A stretch of DNA of 15,694 nucleotides, taken from positions 1 through 15,694 of the forward strand of contig CALCHE010000061.1 of assembly GCA_937901145.1 (NCBI GenBank), given 5' to 3'. How positions within the stretch are numbered: the stretch's first letter is position 1; the number at the start of each line of letters is the position of its first letter. The notes under the pieces are model-generated. The model was given only the letters and a program-made list of their open reading frames with translations. It made no database searches and was not told where the DNA came from. The position numbers and the translations under genes are program-made. Below, in pieces: positions 7,108 to 15,368 of this stretch. Source of the DNA: an uncultured Clostridia bacterium (GTDB lineage Bacteria; Bacillota; Clostridia; Oscillospirales; Acutalibacteraceae).

Positions 7108-10100
7108 GAGAGTGATAGCATCTGTCTTTTCCATATTCACGAAGAAGGAGAAATCTTCGTCAGCAAGAACAAACTTAAGGATACCGTAAAGAGGCTCAAG
7201 CACGTCGCAGAGAGCTTCTACGAACTTTTCTCTGTCGTTGTCGAATTCATCAACCTTTACCTTTGCCACAGCATTAAGGTCAGCGATTTCTGCTTCCTTG
7301 AGCACATCAGCGATAAGACCGCCTACTACCTTGTCGTTCACTTTAAGCTCTGTGAGATTTGCAATCACACCTGCAAGAGCATCGCGGATAGTGATAACGA
7401 TGTCACTGTTATAAAGTGAACCGCCGAGGAATGAATTTATGAGCTCTTTGAGAGTCTTTTCTGTTTCACCGCTTCCGTCAACGTCGAGACCGAGAAGATA
7501 TATGATGTTGTTTACGAATTCACCGAAATTGTCAGCAATATACTGAGCCATTTCTTCTGTGTAAACCATACCGTAAGTATTTTCACCTAAAAGACCTGAT
7601 GATTCAGCTGCAGAGAATACATAACCTGTATCGGCTCTTTCGGTAAACTGCCAGTCAAATTCCTGAACGGGAACTTCACCCATATTGATAAGATTAAGTA
7701 TTACTTCGTAAACCTTTTCACCGAGAAGCTCCTTAACCTTGTCAGCATTTGCTTCATCTGTAAGAGTGATGATAGCTACTGTAGCGAGTACAGTAATCAT
7801 ATCATGCTTATCAAATTCATCCTTGTATTCCATCTTAGCAGTATAATCGAAACTGCTTACTGAGTCGTATACATTGATTTCACCGAGAGCGAAGCCAACG
7901 AGAACATCTGCAACCTTATCAAGGTTAAGACCTGTAAGGTCAGATACGAGCTTAACTGCATCAGCCATTGTGATATTGTAAAGAGTAAGCTCTGTTTCGA
8001 CACCGAGGATGTCGCTGAAGTTAACAAGTGATGCGATGTCAAGCTCAATACCGAAGGCTTCAAGCTTGATAAGAAGTGCATTTACAGCACCGATGAGGTT
8101 TTCTACAGCTACGCCGAGACCGTTAGCATTGATGAAGTAAAGCACATTGGGAAGAAGGTCAAATACTTCTTCTACAGGGTTAGCGAAGATAGCGTCAACC
8201 CTGTCGAAGGTAGCAGTAAGAACTGCCTTTACTACCTTTTCAGTGTCGATTTCTTCCATAGCATAAACATCGGGAAGATTCTCTACACCGAGAGCCTCGA
8301 GAACGAGTGCAAGACCGTTTGCATAACCGTGACCGCCGTTTATGGTGATAATGTCATTCTTATCGTTATCTACGAAGAACTTGTAATCTTCACCGAGAAG
8401 GAGCCAGTCAACAAGACCTTCTACCTCCATAAGCATACCTGTGAGAGCTGCTACGAAGGTTTCCTTATCCTTGACACCGGATACATCGTAGTCGAGAAGG
8501 CCCTGTACATCAGCACCGAGAAGTGCATCAGCAGCACCGAGGCCTACGTTTACGAGATCCTTGAGGTTTTCATCGAGACCGCCGATGAGGTCACCGAGAA
8601 GCTTCTGGATAGCCTTGAGAGTTTCGGGAGTGTAGATGTTGACCTTGTCAGAGAGGAGTGCACCGAGTGAAGCATAGTTGCTGTCGATGATGCCTGCAAC
8701 CATATCACCGATAGATGTGAGGTTATCGGCAACGTACTCAGCACTATCTTCTGTCCAGTTATTGGGATATGTGATAGCGTAATCGATAACCTCGAGAGTT
8801 TCGTTGTCAGCTACTGCATATGACCAGTCAGGTGTCTTATAGCTTACGGGAGCAGATTCAAATACTGTGTTGATAGCAGAGATAAGCTCTGTGCCGAGCA
8901 TTTCTTCGAGCTTAGCTGCGAAGTCTTCATCCTTAACGAGGAGAAGAGCTGTGGTAAGAACAACTGTGATTACGTCTTTTCTTTCTGCAACCATCTTATA
9001 GGTGTATTCTGCCTTTTCGATCTTACCGAAGCAGAGATCTACGAGCATTTCTTCAGCTACGGAAAGGTCGAGACCTGTCTTATCCTTAACGAGAGCAAGG
9101 ATATCTGCAAGTGAGAGATATTTAAGGTCGAAGCCGAGAAGACCTGCGAGGTCAAGTTCAACGCCGAATACTGCGAGCTTGTCGAGAAGTGCATATACGG
9201 GCTGGAGAAGGTTATCAACTGCTACAGATGCACCGTTAGCGTTGAGGAAGTAAACGAGGTTAGGAAGAAGGTCGATAACTTCGTCTACGGGAGAAGCGAG
9301 GATTTCTTCCACTCTTGAAGCAAGAGAGAGAAGAACAGATTCTACTGTAGCTTCTTCGGGAAGAGTACAGCCGAGTGCTTCGAGAACGAGCGCGAGACCC
9401 TTTTCGTAGCCGAGACCGCCATTGATTACGATGGTATCTGTGTTATCTGATTTCTTAGCGAAACGGAAGTCATCAGCGAAGAAGAGCCAGTTAACGAGAC
9501 CGCCTGCGTATGTGGTAAGAATGTTTGCAAGCTCCTTAGCAAAGGACTTAACGTCTGTAATTTCTGCTGTACATTCATAGTTCTTAAGACCTACTACATC
9601 TACATCGAGGAGATAGCCTACTGAAAGGAGGTTATCGTCGACATCCTTAAGAAGGTCAGCGATGAGACCAACGACGCTGTTGATTGTTTCGGCGCTGAAT
9701 ACATCGAGCTTAGCATCGATAAGCTCAGCAACTGAAGCATACTTAATGCCGTCGATTTCGATAAGGCCGACTACCATATCAGCCAGGTCAGCGAGATTAT
9801 CAGCGATATAAGCTGCGGCTTCCTCTGACCAGTCATTGGGATAAGTGAGAGAATTAAGAGTATTGGGAAGAGCGTTATTGCCTTCTACATAAGAATTGAA
9901 CTCTTCCTCTGTTTCGAACCAGTACATCCAGTCAGGAGTGCCGTAGTTGATTTCAACTGATTCGAATACTGTACCTACAGAAGCGATAAGACCGTCTGTA
10001 CCGAGCATTTCGTCAAGAGCCTTAGCATTATCTTCGACAGTAGCCCATTCGAGTACGAAGGAAAGAACTACTGTGAGAAGGTCAGCGGCACTGAAGTCAT

Positions 10101-13100
10101 CATTGAATGCACCCTTCTTCCAGTTTTCCTGAAGTGTGGAAGCTGAGTCATATTCTGTAGCTACATTGTAGCAGATGTCATAGATAACATCCTTAAGACC
10201 TGAAAGATCGAGATCAGGAACGAATGTTTTAAGAAGATCGAATACGAGGTCGAGACCGATATCGTCGATATTGAACATAATGCCTTCGGGAAGAAGTCCG
10301 TTGATGAGTGCATTAAGATCGAGATCATATACGGGTCTGATAGTATCAAGGATTACATATACGGGCTGGAGAAGGTTTCTGACAGAAACTGAAAGGCCCT
10401 TAGATGTAATGAAGTAGAATACACCGGGAAGAATATCGATGATAGCCTTGATGGGCTTATCTGAGTCTGTGATAGCTTCAATCTTTCCGATGAGAGCTGT
10501 GAGAACTGCTTCGAGAGCGTTTTCGGGGTTAGCTGTAACTGTACAGCCGAGTGCCTCGAGAAGAGGAATGATAGCATTATTATAGCCGTCATAGCCGATA
10601 AGCTCTACTGTCTTATCCTCTACTGTGACAGTGAGGTTTTCACCTGCGAGGATGAAATCAAGAACAGCGGAAAGAGGTGCGAGCATATCAGTGAGAGCCT
10701 CAGCAAAGGTAACAGTGCCTGCATCTACGCCGAAATTATGAACATATTCTTTATCAGCCTCTACTGATGCTGCGATATCAGCATACTGAGCTGCTACTGC
10801 TGCAAGGTCGATACCGAGGAATTCATTAACGAGAGCGTTAACATCGATATCGAGTGCTGCTGCTTCTTCGCCTTCTGCTACTGTTTCGGGCTCGTTAGCA
10901 TCGGGAGTTTCTTCCTCTGCCTTGGGAGCGAGAAGAGCATTAAGATCAAGCTTAGCGAGAAGTGCTGCAAGAGCAGTAAGTGTCTTATCGGAAAGGAGAC
11001 CGTCTGCTGCGCCACCGATAACTGAGCCGATTGAACCGTCAACCTCTTCGGTTGTCTTGTCAAGATCGAGCTTAGCAAGAGTAAGAACAGCACCTACGAT
11101 AGAGTCAAGATTATTATAGAGATAATCTGCCTTTTCCTCTGTCCAGTCATTACCGGGATTGAGGTAGATTTCATTAGCGGAGTTACCCACTACGGATTCA
11201 TCATTAATAAGACCTTCGAACCATTCGAATTCTCTGAGTGTGTCGTATTCCTTCTGGTTGAGAAGTTCGACTACTGCAGAAAGAATGATATCAGGATTTT
11301 CGTTAAGAGAAGCGAGAAGGTCAGCTACGATACCCTCTGTGGGAAGCTCGAAGCTATCGAGAAGACCTGAACCGAGAACATACTCAAGCAGATAAAGAAG
11401 AACGTCAGCCTTATTAGCCTCGATGTGGTAAGCCTTACCTGCTGTACCGTGGTTATAGGTCTTAGCGCTTCTGTTGGTTGACTTTTCTACGAGCTTACCG
11501 AGGGTTGCGAGATAACCTGCATTGGGAGCTTCCATACCTGCGAGGAGCTCTACGCCACCGGCGATCATATCCCAGATAGCGCCGAAGGAGCTGATGTCGA
11601 GACCCATATCTGCAAGGTTAATCATTTCACCGAGGTTGATCTTGATGGGTTCTGTTGACTCCATAGCATTCTTAAGAACACTTGCTGCAACCTCATAGCT
11701 ACCGAGTGAACCTGTGTAGTAAGCATCAGCATAGTAGCTGATTTCAGTTCTGAGCATACCGAGAAGAGGAGCTACGAGATCGCCTTCTATAGCATAAGCA
11801 AGATTGGGAAGTGCTTCAAGAAGGAAGCTTACGGGATCTGAATTAAGACGACCGATAAGCTGATCAATCATAGCAAGAAGACCGTTTTCGAGTAACTTTC
11901 TTGTAGTATTGAGCTCATGGCTGTGAGGAATGTTTGTAAGACCGAGTGCCTCGAAGATGGGAGCGAGAGCGTTATCCCAACCGTCATTACCCTGAAATGT
12001 AAGAACAAGTGTGATGGGGTCAATGTTAAGGTTAAGGTCAAGATTAAGGAAACCAAGAGCCTTAACTGATGCAGTACCCTTACCGGTACCGATCTTTGAA
12101 CCGCGTGCACCTGTGTTTGTTGTGTCAGGGTTAACATAAGTAGTATCTGCGATGATAGCCATAAGGAGAGGCTCGAGACCTGAAAGAGCTGCACAAGCTG
12201 CGTTAATAAATGCGGCTTTCTTATCTGTAGCTTCATCAACACCCCAATTAAGGTCATAAACCTGCTTAGGTGTACCGTCGTCATTGAATACCTGTTCGCC
12301 TGTTACTTCGTCATAAACATTTGTAAAGAGCTTAGCATCCTCCCAGGGATTCTGGAAGGTATCGTCTGCATCGCCGGCACCGTTAAGCTTATAAACTGCC
12401 TTAGTGGTAGCAGATTCGAGCTTAGCGATTACCTGAGTATAGCCCTTGTAAGCACTGTTACTCTTAAGGTTAGCAGCGAGCTTAACAGGCGAGAGATAAA
12501 GACCAACTGCCGCGATAGATTCTTCTACATCGTTGAGGTAGAGAGGACAGTTTTCTACGTTAGCTGTAGGAGCAACGGAAACACCTGTTTCAACGTCATA
12601 AGCTGAGAAGGTGGAGGGAAGGCCTGCCCATACCTTTGCAAATTCCTTACAAACGAGAGGATATACATACTGTACGATAGTATTGATAAGGCTGTCTGTG
12701 TAAACAACATCTTCAAGAAGACCGTTTACAAGATCGCCAAGCACGAAGGGCTCGCCTGTGGGCTCACCTGTTTCCTTATCCTTATTGATAAGGTCACCGA
12801 GGATAGCCTTTACTTCATCATTCTTAAGAGCTGCATCGATAAGCTCAATAATCTTTACGATTTCAGCATCAGATGTTTTGTAAACACCGTTTTCGTTTTC
12901 ACGTGCGATATCCTTTTCTGTATCAGGTCTTTCGAGGTCAGCGATTTCATTTGTTTCAAATGTTGCAAAACCGTGGCTTGAAAGGAATGAATCATACTGA
13001 GTGAACTTTTTCTGCATAGCTGTGTACTTAGCTACTGCATCTGCAGAAAGTTCGAAGTGAGCTGTACCGTTAAGGTAGTTATAAACATCAACATTGATGA

Positions 13101-14979
13101 GACCGATGGAAGCCTGCATATTTCTGTATTCAGAAACAGTTGCCATATTAACCTTTTCACCGTAAGCTGATGTATAGGCCTCGAAAAGATCGTATGCATA
13201 ATCAATCTGGCTTTCGAGAGAAGCATTGAGGTATGCATAAGCACCGTTCATGCTATTAACCATTACATCGTTAAGACCGTCGAAAAGATCAGTAGCGAGT
13301 TCTTCACCGAGAACTGATTTCATATTTGCTGTAAGAGTCTTAAGACCTGAATACCAGCTGTCATATTCCTGAAGCTTTGCAAGAAGATCCTCGATATCAG
13401 CGTAATTTTCCACATTGTAGAATGCACTTGCTGCATATATAGCATACTCAGCTGAGAAATCATCATTATAACCTGCAACTAATTTGAGGTAATCCATTTC
13501 GCTCTTTACAGCTGTAAGGCCGCTTTTGAAATCTGCACCGCCGATAGTTGCGATGTCAGCATCGGCAAAAGCAGCAAGGCGTGTCTGCCAGCCTGCGATT
13601 TTGGTAAGAGCAGCACCGATCATAGCGGTTGTTACTGTACCTTCGTCGATACCTGCTTCGCTATAGGTGAGATAAGGAACAACGCCTTCCTGGATTTCTG
13701 CAATAAGTGCACGGAGATCGATAAGCTCGATTTCACGGAGAACTTCGTCACGGAATGATTCTACATCAGAATTGACATAGTCTTTACCGTTAACATAAGT
13801 TTTAGCTGTAGCAGAGGCAGCATTGTAAGCATCGATAGCTGTCTGCATAGTAGCTGCGAGAGTTACAAGAGCTGCTCTGTCAGTGATGATGTACTCATAA
13901 CCCTTTTCCATCTCATCGTAAGCTTTGAGAAGCTTGGGAGCGAGAACCTGGATTTCCTTAGCGTAGGTGATATCCTGAACGAGAGTATCAACCTTATAGT
14001 CGCTGAAGAAGTGTGTGAATACACCGGCACCGAAGTTGCTTACAACATTATTCTTTGCTGTAGAAACTGCAGTGCTTACTGTGTCGAGAGTAACTGTATC
14101 TGTAGCATAAAGAGCATCCATATTCATGGAGAAGTAATCTTTATACTGCTCAAGTGTAGCGCCGGAGTTTTTAAGAATCTGAGTATCGATTTCTGCACCG
14201 TTTACACCGCTTACTTCTGCACTGATGTTGTAGAAGTAGTTGTAGTGCTCTTTGTAATAAGTTGTGGTTTTCTTGTTACAACCTGAGCCTGTTGTCTCTT
14301 CTCTGGAGCTGTAACTATAGTCATAATTTGTGTTTGTGTGCTTAACTGTAAATGACTTCGATGTTACAACCTTTGCAGGAAGGTCATCAACATTATCATA
14401 TCCAGTGATAGCACTTTCCATCATAACTGTAAGCTTGATGTCAGAAACGGCTGAAAGGTTTGTGCCGGGAGCTTTAGAATCATCTGATGTATCTTCGCCA
14501 CCCTGCTGTGTGCCTGTACCTGAGCTTACAGAGGCACCTGAAAGAAGACCTGTAAGGAAGGCTGCTACATTATAATTAGTATAATCAGCACCCATTTTTG
14601 AGCTCATTTGAGCTTTGATTGAATCATTTACCTGATTGATTGTTCTGTTGGACTCAGTTGAACCTGTAACATTTGTGTTGTTCGAGGGATTACCGCAAGC
14701 AGGGTTTCTGTTTGCAATAGCATTGAAAACTACATAGTAGGCTTCAACAGCTTTGATAATCTTTCCGTCAGGGTCACTAACAGTGTAGTCGTTTGCTGCG
14801 CCTGAGAAGGTAGCGTTCTTAACTGTGTCATTGTTGAGTGCATCAGCAAGTGCATTCCACTGTGCATCGGTAGCACTACCGCCTGCAGCTAAAGCAACTG
14901 AGCCGAAGCATACACTCATGCTGGTCATAATCATAATGACAGCAAGAAGCACACTTAAAAGTTTTTTTGTTGCTTTCAT
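6121..14979 (-). CDS. Giant secreted modular repeat protein of unknown function
   Basis: 2952 residues, over half the window. The ATG at 14979 is chosen because GGAGGA lies six bases upstream and a signal peptide follows directly: a KATKK n-region, a hydrophobic LLSVLLAVIMIMTS core and cleavage near ALA (about residue 31). The same frame is open 76 codons further upstream, but nothing supports starting there. A Ser/Thr/Gly/Asp-rich linker lies at about 148-175. Residues to about 995 are mostly helical-looking without clear repeats. From 996 there are four complete and one truncated copies of a 360-465 residue module, with an acidic Glu-rich linker at about 1351-1376. No transmembrane helix, LPXTG, dockerin or SLH motif is apparent. 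The C-terminus ends in an aromatic amphipathic stretch, FAKIAEWFKTIIEWF. I do not recognise an enzyme active site; a surface or matrix scaffold or an adhesin is possible but unproven. Confidence 0.9.
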   Translation of the reverse strand: MKATKKLLSVLLAVIMIMTSMSVCFGSVALAAGGSATDAQWNALADALNNDTVKNATFSGAANDYTVSDPDGKIIKAVEAYYVVFNAIANRNPACGNPSNNTNVTGSTESNRTINQVNDSIKAQMSSKMGADYTNYNVAAFLTGLLSGASVSSGTGTQQGGEDTSDDSKAPGTNLSAVSDIKLTVMMESAITGYDNVDDLPAKVVTSKSFTVKHTNTNYDYSYSSREETTGSGCNKKTTTYYKEHYNYFYNISAEVSGVNGAEIDTQILKNSGATLEQYKDYFSMNMDALYATDTVTLDTVSTAVSTAKNNVVSNFGAGVFTHFFSDYKVDTLVQDITYAKEIQVLAPKLLKAYDEMEKGYEYIITDRAALVTLAATMQTAIDAYNAASATAKTYVNGKDYVNSDVESFRDEVLREIELIDLRALIAEIQEGVVPYLTYSEAGIDEGTVTTAMIGAALTKIAGWQTRLAAFADADIATIGGADFKSGLTAVKSEMDYLKLVAGYNDDFSAEYAIYAASAFYNVENYADIEDLLAKLQEYDSWYSGLKTLTANMKSVLGEELATDLFDGLNDVMVNSMNGAYAYLNASLESQIDYAYDLFEAYTSAYGEKVNMATVSEYRNMQASIGLINVDVYNYLNGTAHFELSADAVAKYTAMQKKFTQYDSFLSSHGFATFETNEIADLERPDTEKDIARENENGVYKTSDAEIVKIIELIDAALKNDEVKAILGDLINKDKETGEPTGEPFVLGDLVNGLLEDVVYTDSLINTIVQYVYPLVCKEFAKVWAGLPSTFSAYDVETGVSVAPTANVENCPLYLNDVEESIAAVGLYLSPVKLAANLKSNSAYKGYTQVIAKLESATTKAVYKLNGAGDADDTFQNPWEDAKLFTNVYDEVTGEQVFNDDGTPKQVYDLNWGVDEATDKKAAFINAACAALSGLEPLLMAIIADTTYVNPDTTNTGARGSKIGTGKGTASVKALGFLNLDLNLNIDPITLVLTFQGNDGWDNALAPIFEALGLTNIPHSHELNTTRKLLENGLLAMIDQLIGRLNSDPVSFLLEALPNLAYAIEGDLVAPLLGMLRTEISYYADAYYTGSLGSYEVAASVLKNAMESTEPIKINLGEMINLADMGLDISSFGAIWDMIAGGVELLAGMEAPNAGYLATLGKLVEKSTNRSAKTYNHGTAGKAYHIEANKADVLLYLLEYVLGSGLLDSFELPTEGIVADLLASLNENPDIILSAVVELLNQKEYDTLREFEWFEGLINDESVVGNSANEIYLNPGNDWTEEKADYLYNNLDSIVGAVLTLAKLDLDKTTEEVDGSIGSVIGGAADGLLSDKTLTALAALLAKLDLNALLAPKAEEETPDANEPETVAEGEEAAALDIDVNALVNEFLGIDLAAVAAQYADIAASVEADKEYVHNFGVDAGTVTFAEALTDMLAPLSAVLDFILAGENLTVTVEDKTVELIGYDGYNNAIIPLLEALGCTVTANPENALEAVLTALIGKIEAITDSDKPIKAIIDILPGVFYFITSKGLSVSVRNLLQPVYVILDTIRPVYDLDLNALINGLLPEGIMFNIDDIGLDLVFDLLKTFVPDLDLSGLKDVIYDICYNVATEYDSASTLQENWKKGAFNDDFSAADLLTVVLSFVLEWATVEDNAKALDEMLGTDGLIASVGTVFESVEINYGTPDWMYWFETEEEFNSYVEGNNALPNTLNSLTYPNDWSEEAAAYIADNLADLADMVVGLIEIDGIKYASVAELIDAKLDVFSAETINSVVGLIADLLKDVDDNLLSVGYLLDVDVVGLKNYECTAEITDVKSFAKELANILTTYAGGLVNWLFFADDFRFAKKSDNTDTIVINGGLGYEKGLALVLEALGCTLPEEATVESVLLSLASRVEEILASPVDEVIDLLPNLVYFLNANGASVAVDNLLQPVYALLDKLAVFGVELDLAGLLGFDLKYLSLADILALVKDKTGLDLSVAEEMLVDLCFGKIEKAEYTYKMVAERKDVITVVLTTALLLVKDEDFAAKLEEMLGTELISAINTVFESAPVSYKTPDWSYAVADNETLEVIDYAITYPNNWTEDSAEYVADNLTSIGDMVAGIIDSNYASLGALLSDKVNIYTPETLKAIQKLLGDLIGGLDENLKDLVNVGLGAADALLGADVQGLLDYDVSGVKDKETFVAALTGMLMEVEGLVDWLLLGEDYKFFVDNDKNDIITINGGHGYANGLALVLEALGVENLPDVYAMEEIDTEKVVKAVLTATFDRVDAIFANPVEEVFDLLPNVLYFINANGLGVAVENLIGAVNALLIKLEAFGIELDIASLVNFSDILGVETELTLYNITMADAVKLVSDLTGLNLDKVADVLVGFALGEINVYDSVSSFDYTAKMEYKDEFDKHDMITVLATVAIITLTDEANADKVKELLGEKVYEVILNLINMGEVPVQEFDWQFTERADTGYVFSAAESSGLLGENTYGMVYTEEMAQYIADNFGEFVNNIIYLLGLDVDGSGETEKTLKELINSFLGGSLYNSDIVITIRDALAGVIANLTELKVNDKVVGGLIADVLKEAEIADLNAVAKVKVDEFDNDREKFVEALCDVLEPLYGILKFVLADEDFSFFVNMEKTDAITLKGAEGYAYGILPLLETLDCKNILAPADYYAAVEADGNVLLTSILNPLLDRVDEILADDPAQAILDMLPNLIYFVNSNGVDTVVKNTLNAVYAVLAAIEPISKIDLYALIGIDLAEIDFDWLVDKLFEVLRNAGYEFTVDDIDYIAELTVGKLESYTSLNGKTAYKMVYADGESGDEKELVTVTANLVVRFLANETNKEVVLKFLREQLGMTEEVEPYVDALLDLVVDCVTETQLGAETALATIYYVFYGIDTGVDGVANGKKELKDLWLDAFDGLKKENSAAGELIEEILGWEIFEDIFSAEEGFAPNGLIKFFAKIAEWFKTIIEWF
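7108..8340 (-). repeat. Repeat module 4 of the giant protein
   Basis: Residues about 2214-2624, opening NGGHGYANGLALVLEALG, then DLLPNVLYFINANG (around 8120-8160) and a NLIGAVNALL helix. The later landmark is degenerate: VYTEEMAQYIADNF (around 7525-7570) replaces the PNxWTEE form. Confidence 0.82.
8341..9423 (-). repeat. Repeat module 3 of the giant protein
   Basis: Residues about 1853-2213, the shortest full copy. Landmarks in order: NGGLGYEKGLALVLEALGC, DLLPNLVYFLNANG (around 9235-9275), NLLQPVYALLDKL, KTPDWSY, then TYPNNWTEDSAEYVADNL (around 8720-8775). It shares the opening and the LPNL segments most closely with module 4. Confidence 0.85.
9424..10599 (-). repeat. Repeat module 2 of the giant protein
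   Basis: Residues about 1461-1852. Landmarks: GYDGYNNAIIPLLEALGC, DILPGVFYFITSKG (around 10400-10440), NLLQPVYVILD, GTPDWMYW, then TYPNDWSEEAAAYIADNL (around 9790-9855). The NLLQPVY and TPDW elements are shared with module 3. Confidence 0.83.
10600..11994 (-). repeat. Repeat module 1 of the giant protein
   Basis: Residues about 996-1460, the longest and most diverged copy. Landmarks: GNDGWDNALAPIFEALG, EALPNLAYAIEG (around 11785-11825), then NPGNDWTEEKADYLYNNL (around 11110-11165). It carries an insertion with the acidic linker (EEETPDANEPETVAEGEE) near 10865-10930. Confidence 0.75.
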
Positions 14980-15161
14980 TATTTTTCCTCCATAAAATAT
15001 TTTCGATTTTTCTGTTTTCTGCCGAAAAGGCAAAAAGGTTTGTGCTTTAACCTTTCGGCAGAAAGCACAGCTTTGATTTCCTGTAAAGGAAATGATAATA
15101 ATGGTATGTTGTACCCTTCTGTACATTTCAGACAGTTTTTTGCATCCGAAGTGTTTGCCAT
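14979..15161 (-). CDS. Candidate 60-residue leader ORF coupled to the giant gene
   Basis: AGGAGG (15173-15168) stands six bases before an ATG at 15161, as good a ribosome binding site as any in the window. The frame runs 60 codons, begins MANTSDAKNCLKC and ends FMEEK, and its stop is TAATG, sharing one base with the start of the giant gene. Its last codons include the giant gene's own GGAGGA. The product has a CxxC pair near residue 10 and a basic stretch near the end. I do not recognise it. Another frame is also open here, so openness alone is weak evidence. It could be a true small protein, a translated leader that tunes the downstream gene, or chance. It was chosen for the signal and overlap, not for homology. 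Confidence 0.4.
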   Translation of the reverse strand: MANTSDAKNCLKCTEGYNIPLLSFPLQEIKAVLSAERLKHKPFCLFGRKQKNRKYFMEEK

Positions 15162-15215
15162 CAGACTCCTCCTGACCACAGGGTATGACAAAAGAAAGCG
15201 TACTCATCCGCTATT
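14980..15215 (-). promoter_or_regulatory. Long structured leader of the giant gene, with alternative hairpins
   Basis: About 235 bases separate the predicted transcription start from the giant gene's ATG. Three inverted repeats lie inside. Stem A pairs 15063-15051 (TTCTGCCGAAAGG) with 15030-15017 (CCTTTTCGGCAGAA). Stem B pairs 15068-15062 (GTGCTTT) with 15048-15042 (AAAGCAC), with an inner CC-GAAA-GG. Stem C is 15093-15076, a 7-bp stem with a 4-base loop. A and B share bases and interlock, so they cannot both form as simple hairpins. B is followed at five bases by CC and five T. This fits an attenuator-like or translation-controlled leader, by inference. Confidence 0.55.
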
Positions 15216-15221
15216 ATGCAT

Positions 15222-15250
15222 ATTATACCTTATTCGAATTATTAAAGCAA
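15222..15250 (-). promoter_or_regulatory. Sigma-A promoter of the giant gene
   Basis: On the minus strand TTGCTT (15250-15245), 17-base spacer, TATAAT (15227-15222). The predicted start near 15215 lies upstream of the leader ORF's ribosome binding site. It is only a few bases from the longer in-frame ATG at 15207, which supports using the internal ATG at 14979. Confidence 0.7.
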
Positions 15251-15368
15251 TAGAAAAATTAACTCTCAGTTTATTTTTAATTTATTTTAACTTTATTTAA
15301 CACAACAGAAACAACCTGTTTTTTTTGGGTAAAATAACAACGTAAAAATTATGAAAAGGCGGTATCTT
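15251..15368. other. AT-rich intergenic region before the choloylglycine hydrolase gene
   Basis: No gene seen. The stretch is very AT-rich (15260-15300). A weak 5-bp hairpin AACAG/CTGTT (15304-15320) followed by a T run is present on the plus strand. A TAAAAT (15330-15335) could be a -10 box, but no matching -35 is found at a normal distance, so no promoter is called for the gene at 15369. Confidence 0.5.

Noticed and set aside
6121..14979. CRISPR array or short tandem DNA repeats within the repetitive gene
   Set aside because: The repetition is at protein level with diverged DNA and kilobase units; no short regular repeats with spacers are seen.
15085..15175. Possible cyclic-di-GMP-I riboswitch, from GGCAAAC followed by GATGCAAA on the minus strand
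   Set aside because: The stem between the two elements does not pair properly and the conserved second half (GGTAGCC...GGTTNCCG) is missing. The stretch is better explained as the start of the leader ORF.
14980..15207. A 76-residue N-terminal extension of the giant protein starting at 15207
   Set aside because: The predicted promoter start is only a few bases upstream, no ribosome binding site precedes it, and a signal peptide with GGAGGA starts cleanly at 14979.
15304..15326. Small hairpin with a T run on the plus strand upstream of the choloylglycine hydrolase gene
   Set aside because: The stem is only 5 A/T-rich base pairs and no plus-strand gene precedes it; too weak to call a terminator.
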